Shown here: positions 16,276-24,263 of the stretch, piece after piece
Layout of the letters: each line of letters opens with the position of its first letter
Numbering within the stretch: the stretch's first letter is position 1
From: CAYUZU01 sp964448675
Lineage (GTDB): Bacteria > Planctomycetota > Phycisphaerae > UBA1845 > Fen-1342
Length of the DNA stretch: 64,000 bases
Direction: 5' to 3'
NCBI GenBank assembly: GCA_964448675.1
Contig: CAYUZU010000011.1
Span: 62,001-126,000 of the forward strand
Program-made: the position numbers and the translations under genes
Notes under the pieces: generated by a model
The model's input: the letters and a program-made list of their open reading frames with translations, nothing else
What the model was told of the DNA's origin: nothing
Database searches by the model: none

Positions 16276-17129
16276 GTTTGCACCTCCTGCATGAGCTTGT
16301 CGGCCAGCGCGTCGAAGCGCGTCGCGAGGTCGGCCGCCGTGTGGTAGGCGAGGCCGGCGGTGGCCTGCTGCGTGCCCAGGCGCGGATCGTGCGGCAGGGT
16401 CGCCAGCAGCGGCACGCCATGTTCGGCAGCCCACGTCTGGACGCGCCGATCACCGATGTCCGCCCGGTTGATCACGATGCCGGCTGGGCGGTCGAGCTCG
16501 ACCAGGGCCTCGTACAGCAGCTTCAGGTCGTGCAGGCCGAAGGCCGTCGGCTCGGCAACGAGCACGATGTAGTCCGCATCGTGTACGGCTTCGATGACCG
16601 GACAGCTCGTGCCGGCGGCGACATCGAGAATCGCCACCGCCGAATCGTCGTCGGTATCGATGTGCTGCTTGACCGCCTGCACGACAGGCGTCGCGCGCGG
16701 CTGGCCAATGTCCAGGCGGCCATCGACGAACGCGATGTTGCCCGCCTGGCCGCACTCGACGGCGCCGACTTCGTGGTCATGTTCGCTTATCGCGTCGGTG
16801 GGACAGACCACGGCGCAGCCGCCGCAAGTGTGACAGAGTTCATCAAACAGCACGAGGCGGTCATTGAGCTTGGCCAGCGCGCCGAAGGCGCACAGCTCGA
16901 CGCAACGGCCGCACAGGTCGCAGCGGGCCGCGTCGATGGCCGGCAGCCGCACGTTGACCGGCGTGCGGGCCGTGATTTCCGGCTGCAGCAGCAGCCGACC
17001 GTTGGGCATCTCGACATCGCAGTCGGCATACTGCACCACACGACCGGCATCGGCACAGGCCGCGGCGAGATTGACCGCGACGGTCGTCTTGCCGGTTCCG
17101 CCTTTTCCGCCGGCGACGGCAATACGCAT
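16260..17129 (-). CDS. MinD/Mrp-type ATPase with ferredoxin domain (first copy)
   Basis: This 289-residue paralogue of the next gene starts MRIAVAGGKGGTGKTTVAVN with Walker A at residues 7-15. It has the ferredoxin cysteines Cys70-73-76-80 and Cys99-102-105-109. It keeps the switch-like ILDVAAGTSCPVIEAV, VAEPTAFGLHDL and INRAD segments. The two copies diverge too much to be a recent duplication and probably form a heterodimer, as inferred for paired MinD-like ATPases of ORP-type loci. A 168-bp gap containing a 12-bp palindrome lies upstream. Confidence 0.9.
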   Translation of the reverse strand: MRIAVAGGKGGTGKTTVAVNLAAACADAGRVVQYADCDVEMPNGRLLLQPEITARTPVNVRLPAIDAARCDLCGRCVELCAFGALAKLNDRLVLFDELCHTCGGCAVVCPTDAISEHDHEVGAVECGQAGNIAFVDGRLDIGQPRATPVVQAVKQHIDTDDDSAVAILDVAAGTSCPVIEAVHDADYIVLVAEPTAFGLHDLKLLYEALVELDRPAGIVINRADIGDRRVQTWAAEHGVPLLATLPHDPRLGTQQATAGLAYHTAADLATRFDALADKLMQEVQTCRSW

Positions 17130-17207
17130 CAGATGCTCCCAGACCAGAGTAACGAAGTCGTAGCGTCACAATCGGACAGTTTGGCGCGCAGCACTCGTGG
17201 CGTTGTG

Positions 17208-17219
17208 GCAATCGATTGC
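17208..17219. promoter_or_regulatory. Perfect 12-bp palindrome upstream of the ATPase pair
   Basis: GCAATCGATTGC is a perfect palindrome in the 168-bp gap between the first NifX-like gene and the first ATPase gene, 79 bases before the ATPase start. It could be an internal operator. A chance occurrence cannot be excluded, and it differs from the 22-bp palindrome at 18573-18594. Confidence 0.3.
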
Positions 17220-17297
17220 ATTCGCGCCCGGGGCCACTGTGTCCGCGCCGCACGGCTCACAAGGCCGTGGCAATCCGCGGCGCCGTGCGCCCCGCCG

Positions 17298-17606
17298 TTA
17301 CGCCGTGGCCTGGCTCACCGCTTCGCGGATCACGCCGCTGCTCTTGACCGCCCGGATACCGGCGGTGTCGAGGGCCCGTTGCGCCTTGGGGCCGAACTCG
17401 CCCGCGAGGACCAGTGTCACGTGCTGGTCCGCCAGGGCCTGGACCGCGGCCGGACCGGCCCCGCCCGGCATGCTGACGCCGGGGTTGGGCAGGGCCTCGC
17501 AGCTCATCGTATCGGTGTCGACGAGCAGGAACAGCGGGCAGCGCCCGAAGCGATCCGATACCTGGTCGTCGAGTGTTTCACCCATGGAAGCGACAGCAAC
17601 ACGCAT
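17298..17606 (-). CDS. NifX/ORP-like FeMo-cofactor-binding family protein (102 aa)
   Basis: This compact family member starts MRVAVASMGETLDDQVSDRFGRCP and has the VTLVLAGEFGPKAQRAL segment conserved in NifX/NafY/MTH1175-type proteins. It lacks the Cys/His tail of the second copy. The ATG at 17606 is preceded by AAGGAGAATCCCT. Two divergent copies flank the ATPase pair. In family terms it binds a metal-sulfur cluster; which metal cannot be told. Confidence 0.87.
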   Translation of the reverse strand: MRVAVASMGETLDDQVSDRFGRCPLFLLVDTDTMSCEALPNPGVSMPGGAGPAAVQALADQHVTLVLAGEFGPKAQRALDTAGIRAVKSSGVIREAVSQATA

Positions 17607-17668
17607 AGGGATTCTCCTTCATCGTTGATCTGTACGTTCAAAAGCTGGTCGTGCGGCCAGCCGCAGCG

Positions 17669-18025
17669 TCAGGCCTGCTCCTCGGCGTCGGCCGCGTCTT
17701 CGCCGCGCGCACTCGCCAGCTCGGCCCGCAGGGCGGCGACTTCGTCGGACAGCGAGCGAATCTCTTCGCGGAGCTCGTCAGGGGTGGCGTCGGCGGCCGG
17801 GTAGCCGCCCTGCACACCGGGGCCGAAGCCACCACGCCCGCGCCCGCCACGGCCACCGCCGAAACAGCGCCCGCGTCCGCCGCCGCGCGGTCGTCCGCCG
17901 CGGCCGACGCCGAGCAGGGCGTTGCGATTGGCGGCCTGATTGCTGGCGTTGGGGTTGCAGTTGCCGAAGCCGCCGCCGGTCATGGGGCCTTCGCCCCTGG
18001 GTCCAGTGTGATCGAGTCCTGGCAT
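17669..18025 (-). CDS. DUF5320-like glycine-rich protein
   Basis: This 118-residue protein begins MPGLDHTGPRGEGPMTGGGFGNCN, the conserved N-terminus of DUF5320-type proteins found beside NifX-like and Mrp-like genes. The middle is an RGG-like, Gly/Arg-rich stretch, and the C-terminus (TPDELREEIRSLSDEVAALRAELA) is a predicted coiled coil. The ATG at 18025 has AGGAGA upstream. It follows the DUF134 regulator by 13 bp. Function is unknown; the coiled coil suggests a scaffold or oligomer. Confidence 0.8.
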   Translation of the reverse strand: MPGLDHTGPRGEGPMTGGGFGNCNPNASNQAANRNALLGVGRGGRPRGGGRGRCFGGGRGGRGRGGFGPGVQGGYPAADATPDELREEIRSLSDEVAALRAELASARGEDAADAEEQA

Positions 18026-18038
18026 GATGATTCTCCTT

Positions 18039-18551
18039 TCAATCGTTGCTTGGGTTGTTGCGACCCCGGCCACGGCCGCGGCCGTCCCGGTGACCCCGGC
18101 CACCCCTGCCGCCGCCCGCACCGCGGCGACGTCGACCGGGGTGATCGTCGACGCGGCGGATCTGGGGCGATTGACAGTGGGGGCAGGCCGCGGGTCGGCC
18201 GGTGCCGAAAGGCTCGCCGAAGCGCTGCCCGCAATCCTGGCACAGGAAGACACGTTCGGGGGCGGGTGCGACGGTGCCGCCCTGAATGAGCAGGGCGTTA
18301 CCGCTCACGATCGCCGTCGCCACCTTCTTCCGGGCCTGGGCCAACAGCCGGCCGAACGTCGGCCGCGACAGGCCCATCCGCTCAGCAGCCGCGTCGTGGT
18401 ACAGCCCTTCGACATCCGCCAGCCGCAACGCCTCCAGCTCGTCGAGGCCCACCTCGATGTTGGTCACCTGCTGGCCCGGCACGCCGGCGGGCTTGAAGAC
18501 CGTCACAGCGGGCTGGTTGGCGATCAGGCGGCACTTGTGCGGTCTTGGCAT
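18039..18551 (-). CDS. DUF134-family DNA-binding regulator
   Basis: This 170-residue predicted regulator has the DUF134 core (residues 1-95) with a sigma-like helix-turn-helix in DAAAERMGLSRPTFGRLL. A zinc ribbon follows (CQDCGQRF ... CPHC, about 103-124), then an Arg/Gly-rich tail (about 130-165). It is the first gene of the minus-strand operon and lies 21 bp from a near-perfect 22-bp palindrome, so autoregulation is likely. The added zinc ribbon and RGG-like tail exceed the usual DUF134 length of roughly 100 residues. Confidence 0.87.
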   Translation of the reverse strand: MPRPHKCRLIANQPAVTVFKPAGVPGQQVTNIEVGLDELEALRLADVEGLYHDAAAERMGLSRPTFGRLLAQARKKVATAIVSGNALLIQGGTVAPAPERVFLCQDCGQRFGEPFGTGRPAACPHCQSPQIRRVDDHPGRRRRGAGGGRGGRGHRDGRGRGRGRNNPSND

Positions 18552-18572
18552 CGGGACCTTTCCTCGTGTTCT

Positions 18573-18594
18573 GTTATGAGCATATGTTCATAAC
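18573..18594. promoter_or_regulatory. 22-bp palindromic operator upstream of the DUF134 operon
   Basis: Arms GTTATGA (18573-18579) and TCATAAC (18588-18594) are perfect inverted repeats around a centre that itself contains CATATG. Ten of eleven base pairs are symmetric. It is A/T-rich in a GC-rich setting, lies 21 bp before the DUF134 start and 66 bp before the divergent EamA gene. It is the best candidate binding site for the DUF134 protein. Confidence 0.7.
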
Positions 18595-18660
18595 GGCGAT
18601 TCGTCAACCCGGCTTGAGCCGTTGATCGCGTTTCCGTGTGGCGGGGGGTATAAGGGCGGC

Positions 18661-19572
18661 ATGACCGCGGACGCGAAACGACCGATAACGGATGGCCGCC
18701 TCGGTGTCGCGGCCCTGCTCCTTTGTGCGGCCCTGTGGAGCCTCAACGGGCCGCTCATCAAGCTGCTGGACCAGGAGCAGGTCGGCGGCTGGACCATCGC
18801 GTGCTATCGGTCGCTGCTGGGTGGACTGGTGTTCGTGCCCCTCGCCCTCCGGCGAGCCGGCACGTTGCGGGCGGTACGGGTTGGCTGGCCGATTGCGGGG
18901 GTCGCGACGTTCACGCTGATGACCGCCTCGTTCGTGATCGCGAACACGATGACGGCGGCGGCCAATGCCATCGTGCTGCAGTACACCTCGCCAATCTGGG
19001 TCTTTGCCCTGTCGCCGCTGCTGCTGGGCGAGAAGCCGCGGCGGAGCGAGGGGCTGGTGTTGCTGCTGGCGATGGTCGGCGTAGGGGTGATCTTCTCGGG
19101 CAATCCATCGACGCACCTGGCGGGGCTGCTCGTGGCGCTGCTCAGCGGCCTGGGGTACGGGTCGCTGACGGTCGTTCTGCGGGGGTTGCGGCCGGTGGCG
19201 CCGACGGTCGTGGCGGCGACGAATGCCCTGGGATCCGGGTTGCTGCTCACCGTGCCGGTGGCGCTGCTGGGGTCCTTTGCGCTGACGCCGTATCAGTGGG
19301 GGCTCATGCTGCTGCTGGCCTTGGTGCAGTTCACGCTGCCGTATGTGCTGTTCTCGTGGGCCCTGCAGCGGGTGGAGGCCCACCGGGCGGCGCTGATCCT
19401 GCTGCTGGAGGTGATCCTCAATCCGATTTGGACGCTGCTGATCGTGGGAGAGCGGCCGCCGGTGGCGACCTTGTGGGGCGGGCCGCTGATCCTGTTCAGC
19501 GTGGCGGGCTGGCTGGCGCTGGGTTGGCGCCAGCAGCGTCGGACCACCCCCGCCCCGCCGCCGGCCCCTTGA
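18661..19572 (+). CDS. EamA-family (DMT superfamily) transporter
   Basis: This 303-residue integral membrane protein has about ten hydrophobic segments arranged as two EamA repeats (roughly 15-145 and 160-290). The first repeat ends with ANAIVLQYTSPIWVFALSP and the second with AALILLLEVILNPIWTLLIVGE, both typical of the family. Substrates of EamA transporters range from amino acids to nucleotides and cannot be predicted here. The start is ATG 18661. It is divergent from the DUF134 operon and may share its operator region. Confidence 0.87.
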   Translation: MTADAKRPITDGRLGVAALLLCAALWSLNGPLIKLLDQEQVGGWTIACYRSLLGGLVFVPLALRRAGTLRAVRVGWPIAGVATFTLMTASFVIANTMTAAANAIVLQYTSPIWVFALSPLLLGEKPRRSEGLVLLLAMVGVGVIFSGNPSTHLAGLLVALLSGLGYGSLTVVLRGLRPVAPTVVAATNALGSGLLLTVPVALLGSFALTPYQWGLMLLLALVQFTLPYVLFSWALQRVEAHRAALILLLEVILNPIWTLLIVGERPPVATLWGGPLILFSVAGWLALGWRQQRRTTPAPPPAP

Positions 19573-19645
19573 GCCCCGGCCATGTCGGCGTTATCAACTG
19601 ACCGGCGGGGCTGGTTTGGCCAGGATATCGGCGGCGAAGGTGCTG

Positions 19646-20998
19646 ATGGCCCAGACGGCATTCATTCTGATCGTGAGCGACGACGAGGAGCGGGGCGAGC
19701 GTCTGCGCGAGTTGCTGCGCGAGTCGCACGATCATTCGTGTAGTGTGGTCCGCCACCTGTCGGACGCGCTCGACTCGATTCGTGCCCGCACGCCGGACAT
19801 CGTCATCGCACCGAGTGCGCTCGACGGCGAGCCCGCGGCGCCGGTCCTGGCCGAGCAGTTGGACAAGTCGGCCCGCGACGCCACGCTGCTCGTCTCGGAT
19901 GAAGGCCCGCTGCCCAAGACGACCAGCATCCGCGTGAGCCGGCTCGAGGAGCAACCCGACCTCGAGAAGCTCGCCCGCACGATCAGCCGCGACGCGAACA
20001 AGGCGGCCACCAAGCGCGAAGACCGCCGGCTGCAGGAGTCCATTGCGGACCGCCGGCACGAGGCGTTCGAAGGCATCGTGGGGGTGTCGCCGGCGATTCG
20101 GCGCATCATCGAGCGGATCAAGAAGGCGGCGCGGAACAAGCTCACGGTACTCATCCTGGGCGAAACCGGCACGGGCAAGGATCTCATCGCCGAGGCGATT
20201 CACCGCCAGTCGGACCGCACCAACAAGCCGTTCAAGGCGATCAACTGTGCCGGCGTGAACGAGAACCTGCTGGAGAGCACGTTGTTCGGTCACGTGCGCG
20301 GCGCGTTCACCGGGGCGGTCGCCGAGGCCAAGGGCTACTTCGTGGCGGCGGACGGCGGGACGCTGTTCCTGGACGAGATCGGCGACATGCCGCTCAACAT
20401 GCAGGCCAAGCTGCTGCGCGTGCTGGAGCGGCGCGAGGTGACGCCGGTGGGGTCGACCGACGTGCGGCGGGTCGATGTGCGGGTGATCGCGGCGACCAAC
20501 GCCCAGCTCAGCAAGGCGGTGGAGGAGCGTGAGTTCCGCGACGACCTGTACTACCGGTTGAACCAATGGGTGATCGACGTGCCGCCGCTGCGCGAGCGAC
20601 GCGAGGATATCCCGTTCTTGGCGGATCACTTTCGCCAGCGGGCGAACAAGCTCCACGGCATGAGCTGCGACGGGATTTCGAGCGACGCGATGTCGCTGCT
20701 GACGAAGTACTATTGGCCGGGCAACGTTCGCGAGCTGGCCAACGTCATCGAGGCCGCCGTTGTCGAGGTCGAGGACCGGCGCATCGAAGCTGATGACCTG
20801 CCCGATCGCGTGCGCGGCCCGCGCGACATCGTGCCGGCGTCGGCGGGGGGGATGGTCGGGCTGACGATGGCCCAGGTCGAGCGGATGATGATCGAGCGCA
20901 CATTGCAGGCGACGGAGGGCAATCGCGAGCAGGCGGCCAAGCTGCTGGGCATCGGCACGCGCACGCTTTATCGGAAAATCAAGGAATACGACCTGTAG
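19646..20998 (+). CDS. Sigma54-dependent activator with degenerate receiver
   Basis: This 450-residue enhancer-binding protein has an N-terminal receiver-like domain, an AAA+ domain (about 137-370) and a Fis-type helix-turn-helix at the end (EQAAKLLGIGTRTLYRKIKEY). Walker A is GETGTGKD (172-179), Walker B is GTLFLDEIGD, and the sigma54 contact loop GAFTGA is intact at 219-224, so it should open sigma54 promoters. In the receiver the acidic pair is kept (SDDEE), but the phosphoacceptor Asp is replaced by Pro56 (DIVIAPSALDG). Phosphorylation control is therefore unlikely. It lies 73 bp after the EamA gene. Targets are unknown. Confidence 0.9.
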   Translation: MAQTAFILIVSDDEERGERLRELLRESHDHSCSVVRHLSDALDSIRARTPDIVIAPSALDGEPAAPVLAEQLDKSARDATLLVSDEGPLPKTTSIRVSRLEEQPDLEKLARTISRDANKAATKREDRRLQESIADRRHEAFEGIVGVSPAIRRIIERIKKAARNKLTVLILGETGTGKDLIAEAIHRQSDRTNKPFKAINCAGVNENLLESTLFGHVRGAFTGAVAEAKGYFVAADGGTLFLDEIGDMPLNMQAKLLRVLERREVTPVGSTDVRRVDVRVIAATNAQLSKAVEEREFRDDLYYRLNQWVIDVPPLRERREDIPFLADHFRQRANKLHGMSCDGISSDAMSLLTKYYWPGNVRELANVIEAAVVEVEDRRIEADDLPDRVRGPRDIVPASAGGMVGLTMAQVERMMIERTLQATEGNREQAAKLLGIGTRTLYRKIKEYDL

Positions 20999-21253
20999 TT
21001 CCGGCCTGCTTTCAGGGGGTTTCTGTGGCGGAAGCGTCCCCGCGACGGGCCTGCCGCGCTCTCTCGCAACCGCCCGCACGCGGCGTCAGCGTCGCCGGCG
21101 CGCGGCGGGCGCGACTTATCACGCGCGCGAACGCGCCGCGTGGTTTTTCGGAACCCCGGCCGCGTCTTTATCATCAGATTCTGCTGGACAACAGCACGGT
21201 GGTTGCCGACGAAGCCCGAGAGGGGCGCTGGGCACCAACGAGGATGAGCGCTG

Positions 21254-22108
21254 ATGAGCACGGCCAACGAAACCGCTACGCCTGTCATCATTACGGCGCC
21301 GACAGCGCGCAACGGTGTAACGCTTTTGCAACGTCTATTGAACTCGTCGCGGCGGATCATCGTCTATGGCGAGAATGGCCATTTTTGCGAATCGTTGCCC
21401 CGGCTGATCATGAGCGTTCAGCAGGACCACCAGCGGGCGCGGGCCGAACTCGACGCCACCCGCCGCCGCTTCCTGGAGCAGACCACCGAATTCTGGTCCA
21501 GCGCCCTGTGGCCGGATTCAGGCGGCTATCTGCGTGCATCGGTGGAGGGCTTCCGCCACCTGGTGAAGTACTACCAGCAGTGCAGCCACAGGTACGGCTT
21601 TGAGCGCTGGGGGATCAAGCATCCGTTCAGCAGCGTGTACCTGATGGACTGGTTCACGGGGCTGCTGCCCGAGGCGCGGTACGTCTACATCTACCGCAAC
21701 CTGTTCGATGTGGCCCGCTCCTCCAAGGCGCGGCGCTTCGTCGAATCGCTGGAGGACTTCACGCAACTCGCCACGACCTGGTGCGACAGCGTGAAGACCG
21801 TCCTGCATGCCCAGCCCGCCGGCATGCTCGTGATCCGTCACGAAGATCTCGTTCGCGACCAGGCGCATTGGCTGGCGCAGCTGGCTGAGTTCACCGGCGT
21901 GAGCGGGATCGACGCCACCGTCATGACCCGGAAGTTCAACACCTTCCGTGGCAGCGCGAGCCAGGGGCGTGCCACTGACCAGTATATCCCGCCCGCCGAA
22001 CTGACCGCCGACGAGACGGACGCCCTCCGGCGAGCGGCCGGCCCGCTGCTGGACGAGCTCGGTTACGAGGACCGCGCTCCCGCCGAACTCGCCGGCCGGC
22101 CGAGCTGA
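21254..22108 (+). CDS. Sulfotransferase-family protein (first of tandem pair)
   Basis: This 284-residue protein resembles PAPS-dependent sulfotransferases. The N-terminal phosphosulfate loop, normally RSGTTLL-like, reads APTARNGVTLLQRLLNSS, and a later 3'-phosphate-binding segment reads YIYRNLFDVARSSKARRF. The sequence IKHPFSSVYLMDWF also fits the family. It would sulfate a sugar, peptide or lipid, but the substrate is not predictable. The ATG at 21254 is preceded by GAGCGCTG, a weak Shine-Dalgarno. A close paralogue follows 79 bp downstream. Confidence 0.75.
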   Translation: MSTANETATPVIITAPTARNGVTLLQRLLNSSRRIIVYGENGHFCESLPRLIMSVQQDHQRARAELDATRRRFLEQTTEFWSSALWPDSGGYLRASVEGFRHLVKYYQQCSHRYGFERWGIKHPFSSVYLMDWFTGLLPEARYVYIYRNLFDVARSSKARRFVESLEDFTQLATTWCDSVKTVLHAQPAGMLVIRHEDLVRDQAHWLAQLAEFTGVSGIDATVMTRKFNTFRGSASQGRATDQYIPPAELTADETDALRRAAGPLLDELGYEDRAPAELAGRPS

Positions 22109-22187
22109 CGGGCAAGATCGGCGCGGAAATCGGCGCTGCGCCCGCTCGCCCTTGGGCGGGCAACGGCGGGCGGCCGATCCAGCAGGC

Positions 22188-23066
22188 ATGGACCCGCTGC
22201 CCCCCACACCGTACCGTTCGCAACCGCGTGACCCGCAGGCCCCGGTGTTCGTCACCGCACCGACCGCCCGCAACGGCGTGACGCTGCTCCAGCGCCTGCT
22301 CAATTCGAGCCGCCAGATCATCGTCTATGGCGAGAACGCGCACTTCTGCGAGCACCTGCCCGCCGCAGTGTGCGAAATGCTCCGTATCCAGCGAACCGCG
22401 GCGCAAACCCAGGCTGAGTCGCGCCGGCGTTTCCTCCAGGAAACAACCGAGTTCTGGACGAGCAACCTGTGGCCGGACGCGGAGGCGTACCTCAACCAGA
22501 CCTTGGCGACGTTCCAGGATTTCGCGCGCCTGTACGCGACCTGCACCAAGCGCTACGGCTACAACCGCTGGGGCATCAAGCACCCCTTTTCGAGCATCGC
22601 CGCGTTCGAGAGCTTCTTCATGATGTTCCCCCAGGCGCGGTTCGTATACGTCTATCGCAATGTGTTCGACGTGGCGCGCTCGGCCAAGGCGCGGCGCTTC
22701 GTCAAGAACGCCGCCGACTGTGCCCGGCTGGCGGCGAGCTGGCAGCAGAGCGTGTTGCGCGTGCGGGATGTGCAGCGCGACAATCTCCTGCGAATCCGCT
22801 ACGAAGACCTCGTCGCCGAGCCCAACGCCTGGATCACGCGGCTGGCCGACTTCACCGGCGTCACGGGCATCGACCCCAGCATCATGCAGCGGAAGATCAA
22901 TACGTTTCGTGGCCCACGCGATCACGGCTACTCGCCGACCGAATACATCGCCCCCACCGCGCTCACCGACGAGGAGCACGACGCGATCGCGTCCGCAGCC
23001 GACGCAGGGTTACGGGCGATGCACTACGTCGACCGGGCCGGTGCCGCCGCGAACGCACGCGCCTGA
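22188..23066 (+). CDS. Sulfotransferase-family protein (second of tandem pair)
   Basis: This 292-residue paralogue of the upstream gene shares long identical stretches, including APTARNGVTLLQRLLNSSR and the IIVYGEN segment that follows it. It keeps IKHPFSS and YVYRNVFDVARSAKARRF and the same C-terminal RKINTFRG motif. DNA identity is visible but patchy, so the duplication is not recent. Both genes end before a convergent GH130 gene. The pair may act on different acceptors. Confidence 0.75.
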   Translation: MDPLPPTPYRSQPRDPQAPVFVTAPTARNGVTLLQRLLNSSRQIIVYGENAHFCEHLPAAVCEMLRIQRTAAQTQAESRRRFLQETTEFWTSNLWPDAEAYLNQTLATFQDFARLYATCTKRYGYNRWGIKHPFSSIAAFESFFMMFPQARFVYVYRNVFDVARSAKARRFVKNAADCARLAASWQQSVLRVRDVQRDNLLRIRYEDLVAEPNAWITRLADFTGVTGIDPSIMQRKINTFRGPRDHGYSPTEYIAPTALTDEEHDAIASAADAGLRAMHYVDRAGAAANARA

Positions 23067-23090
23067 GCCGCGTCGCCTCCGGAAGGTCCG

Positions 23091-24170
23091 CTATCCGTCG
23101 GTCCGGGCCACCAGCGCGTCACGGAGCTCGTCCCGTGCCACTTCGATGAGGCTGACAGCCGTGTCCGCCGCCCCCGCATAGACCAGGAGGCGGTTCCCCC
23201 GCGGAATGATCGCCGTCGGAAACACGACGTTCGGCACGAAGCCGGCGGTTTCGTGCGGGGCCTGGGGACTGATGATCGGCCGTGGCGTGTGTGCCAGGAT
23301 GCGCGTGGGGTCATCGCCGTCCAGCAGCACGGCGCCGGCGGCATAAGCGCCAACCACGCCGTCGCGCGGGTCCTGCTGCTTGCCGTGATAGACCTCGAGC
23401 CAACCTTCGGGCGTGCGGACAGGCGGGGCGCCGGCGCCGATGCGGCCGTCGTCCCAGCCCCCGCCACCGCTTAGGAAGTGCTGGTGCCGCCCCCAGTGCA
23501 GCGCGTCACTCGACCGCGCGAGCCACATCTCGGGCATGTTGAACGGGGCGTGCGGGGCCGGGCGGTGCAGGGCGACGAAATCCCCACCCGATTTCTCGGG
23601 GAACAGCACGACGTCCTTGTTCTCCGGACAGAAGATCACGCCGTGGCGCTCGAACGTCGCGAAGTCGCGCGTGGTGGCCAGCAGGGTGGCCGGCCCGTGG
23701 CGCGACGCACCGACGTACGTGACGTAGAACACGTCGCCAATCGGCGTGATCCGCGCGTCTTCGACGCCAAACTCCTCGTAGAGGCACTGTGGTAGCAGAC
23801 GCGGCCCGTCCACGGTGTCGATGGTGTGGCCGTCGCGGCTGCGGACGACGCGGATGTGTGACGTGAAAGTCAGGCGCCACAGGCCGTCCCGTTTGCGGCG
23901 GATGATGCGCGGTTCGGGTTGTTCCCACTCGGTGTCGGGCACCCAATCGATGACGATCTCGCTGCGTTCGTAGTCCCAGCGCGTCATGGGGAAGAAACCG
24001 GGGCGGGTTTCGCGCGGGCGTTCGGCGATGCGGACGAGCAGGACAACTTCGTCGCCGTTGCCCGTGGCGACGACGCCGGGGTTGAACGCGCCGACAACCT
24101 CGAAGGCGTCGGTGGTGGGTTCGAAGTCGGCCGGACGGAGCAGGCAGGTATCCACGAGACGTGTGAGCAT
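23091..24170 (-). CDS. GH130-family glycosidase or phosphorylase
   Basis: This 359-residue five-bladed beta-propeller enzyme matches GH130 (beta-1,4-mannosyl phosphorylases and some hydrolases). Conserved segments are AFNPGVVATGNGDEVVLLVRIAERP, EEFGVEDARITPIGDVFYVTYV, VLFPEKSGGDFVALHRP, GRIGAGAPPVRTPEGWLEVYHG and AVLLDGDDPTRIL. The usual EDPR segment, which holds the catalytic Asp, reads EDAR, keeping the Asp. The ATG at 24170 is preceded by GGAGG. It probably works in the cytosol on mannosides. Confidence 0.85.
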   Translation of the reverse strand: MLTRLVDTCLLRPADFEPTTDAFEVVGAFNPGVVATGNGDEVVLLVRIAERPRETRPGFFPMTRWDYERSEIVIDWVPDTEWEQPEPRIIRRKRDGLWRLTFTSHIRVVRSRDGHTIDTVDGPRLLPQCLYEEFGVEDARITPIGDVFYVTYVGASRHGPATLLATTRDFATFERHGVIFCPENKDVVLFPEKSGGDFVALHRPAPHAPFNMPEMWLARSSDALHWGRHQHFLSGGGGWDDGRIGAGAPPVRTPEGWLEVYHGKQQDPRDGVVGAYAAGAVLLDGDDPTRILAHTPRPIISPQAPHETAGFVPNVVFPTAIIPRGNRLLVYAGAADTAVSLIEVARDELRDALVARTDG

Positions 24171-24263
24171 GGCGTCCTCCGAGTCGCACGCGGCTGATTC
24201 CACCCCGCGATCGCACGGGGCGACAGAGGATACCACACGGTGGCCTGCCTCGCACAAGCCGGT

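Noticed and set aside
17206..17220. Sigma54 -24/-12 promoter TGGCA...TTGCA
   Set aside because: The GG and GC elements are one base too close for sigma54, and the strand points away from the operon.
19496..21079. A 527-codon minus-strand frame over the sigma54 activator
   Set aside because: The opposite strand carries GAFTGA, Walker and HTH motifs; this frame is low complexity.
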